A DNA stretch of 43,433 nt from Bacteroidales bacterium (lineage in GTDB: Bacteria; Bacteroidota; Bacteroidia; Bacteroidales; Prolixibacteraceae): positions 1-43,433 of the forward strand of contig JAATGF010000041.1 in NCBI GenBank assembly GCA_015654795.1. Reading direction: 5' to 3'. Positions 42,948 through 43,433 of this stretch are shown here, one piece after another; within the stretch, counting starts at the first letter, position 1, and each line of letters opens with the position of its first letter. Position numbers and translations under genes: made by a program. Below the pieces are notes generated by a model. It was not told the DNA's origin and ran no database searches. It saw only the letters and a program-made list of their open reading frames with translations.

Positions 42948-43433
42948 TGAAATAATGTAGTATTTGAATTTGCTGATTTGTTTTTATTAATTGGCTCTAT
43001 AATATCTTACCAATCTTATCTTTCTCCGTAGGAGATATGGCATTGCAGAAAGAAGATCCTCAAAGGCACAATTACCGCGTAGCGGTTACGGTATTGTAGA
43101 AACACGACCACAGGTTTTTTGCCGTCCTTTGTATCTCTGTCCCTTTGCGTGAACCTTTTCCTGCCTGTAAAAACCTTATTTTCTGAATTCTTAACTTAGT
43201 AACAAAGGCTTATCCCTCTCAATCCCTAACCTTATTCCCTTATTTCATGTTGTTTCTGTGATCCCCCTCGTTTGCAATAGCCTGCCCCGTTTTTTCGGGA
43301 AGGGGTTAGATGTCTGTCGATTTCAACGACAATTCTCTCGTATAACGTCATCAGAAGATGCGGGTAGTGATTGTAAAGAAATCGTAAATATTCCAATTGA
43401 ACTTTCAAAACCAGTTGTAAACTTAAAACCACA
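42948..43433. other. Gene-free window end with a REP-like hairpin
   Basis: The stretch from 43074 to about 43110 (attaccgcgtagcggttacg, then ggtattgtagaaa) can form a hairpin and resembles a short dispersed palindrome, though no second copy was seen in this window. A minus-strand frame from 43432 to 43232 runs off the window edge and has no recognisable features. Nothing else is visible. Confidence 0.35.

Noticed and set aside
43232-43432. Minus-strand frame at the window edge
   Set aside because: Cut by the window end, low-quality composition, and no motif; cannot be judged.

Overview
The window is low-GC DNA of a Bacteroidota bacterium, probably of the order Bacteroidales or Marinilabiliales. 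The evidence is a SusC/SusD pair with a FecI-type sigma factor and FecR anti-sigma factor, TAnnTTTG-type -7 promoter boxes, few Shine-Dalgarno sites, and relics of Bacteroides-type conjugative-transposon regulators (RteC, small helix-turn-helix protein). It reads as an accessory or genome-island region: defence genes, gene fragments, repeats and a decaying polysaccharide-utilisation locus lie side by side. No rRNA, tRNA or CRISPR array was found.

Layout. 1-1.8 kb: a lipoprotein and two small membrane proteins, then a ~100-bp palindromic repeat. 2-3.3 kb: broken remnants of a conjugative-transposon regulatory region. 3.8-5.9 kb: a DUF1016 (YhcG-type) PD-(D/E)xK nuclease flanked by two related tiny ORFs ending in a shared Trp-Glu-x-Glu-Asn motif. 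6.0-18.4 kb: a composite defence operon, hsdM - XRE regulator - ORF6N protein - hsdS - gajA-like - gajB-like - truncated hsdR - damaged dinD - full hsdR. In other words, a Gabija-type OLD nuclease/UvrD helicase pair is nested inside a type I restriction-modification operon, and an old hsdR stump is still joined to gajB by an ATGA overlap. 18.5-20.75 kb: a run of five small ORFs (RadC-type JAB protein, SymE-like toxin, three unknowns). Each is preceded by a copy of a ~45-bp leader, and the first two also carry a nearly identical ~160-bp upstream element. This is the best candidate for an undescribed arrangement. 20.75-22 kb: AT-rich non-coding DNA with a strong terminator hairpin.

22-26.3 kb: a multi-PAS membrane histidine kinase on the minus strand, a dead IS1595-family transposase and a second palindromic repeat. 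26.3-39.5 kb: a polysaccharide-utilisation locus with sigma factor (no normal start codon), FecR, SusC with STN domain, SusD, a GH95 fucosidase broken by an in-frame TAG, an intact DUF5703-type protein, a GH127 C-terminal fragment, and a GH31 N-terminal fragment that runs into a copy of the palindromic repeat. The locus was probably an STN/FecR/sigma-controlled system for fucose/arabinose-decorated plant or algal glycans, and is now partly inactivated. 39.8-43 kb: small hypothetical genes and a DUF1778/GNAT (TacA/TacT-like) toxin-antitoxin pair with a palindromic operator at its promoter, then a 341-residue protein I do not recognise.

Several genes (DUF1016, ORF6N) carry perfect palindromes in frame inside the coding sequence, and a 15-bp piece of one recurs 15 kb away. 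Palindromic DNA has evidently been moving through this region, including through coding sequence.
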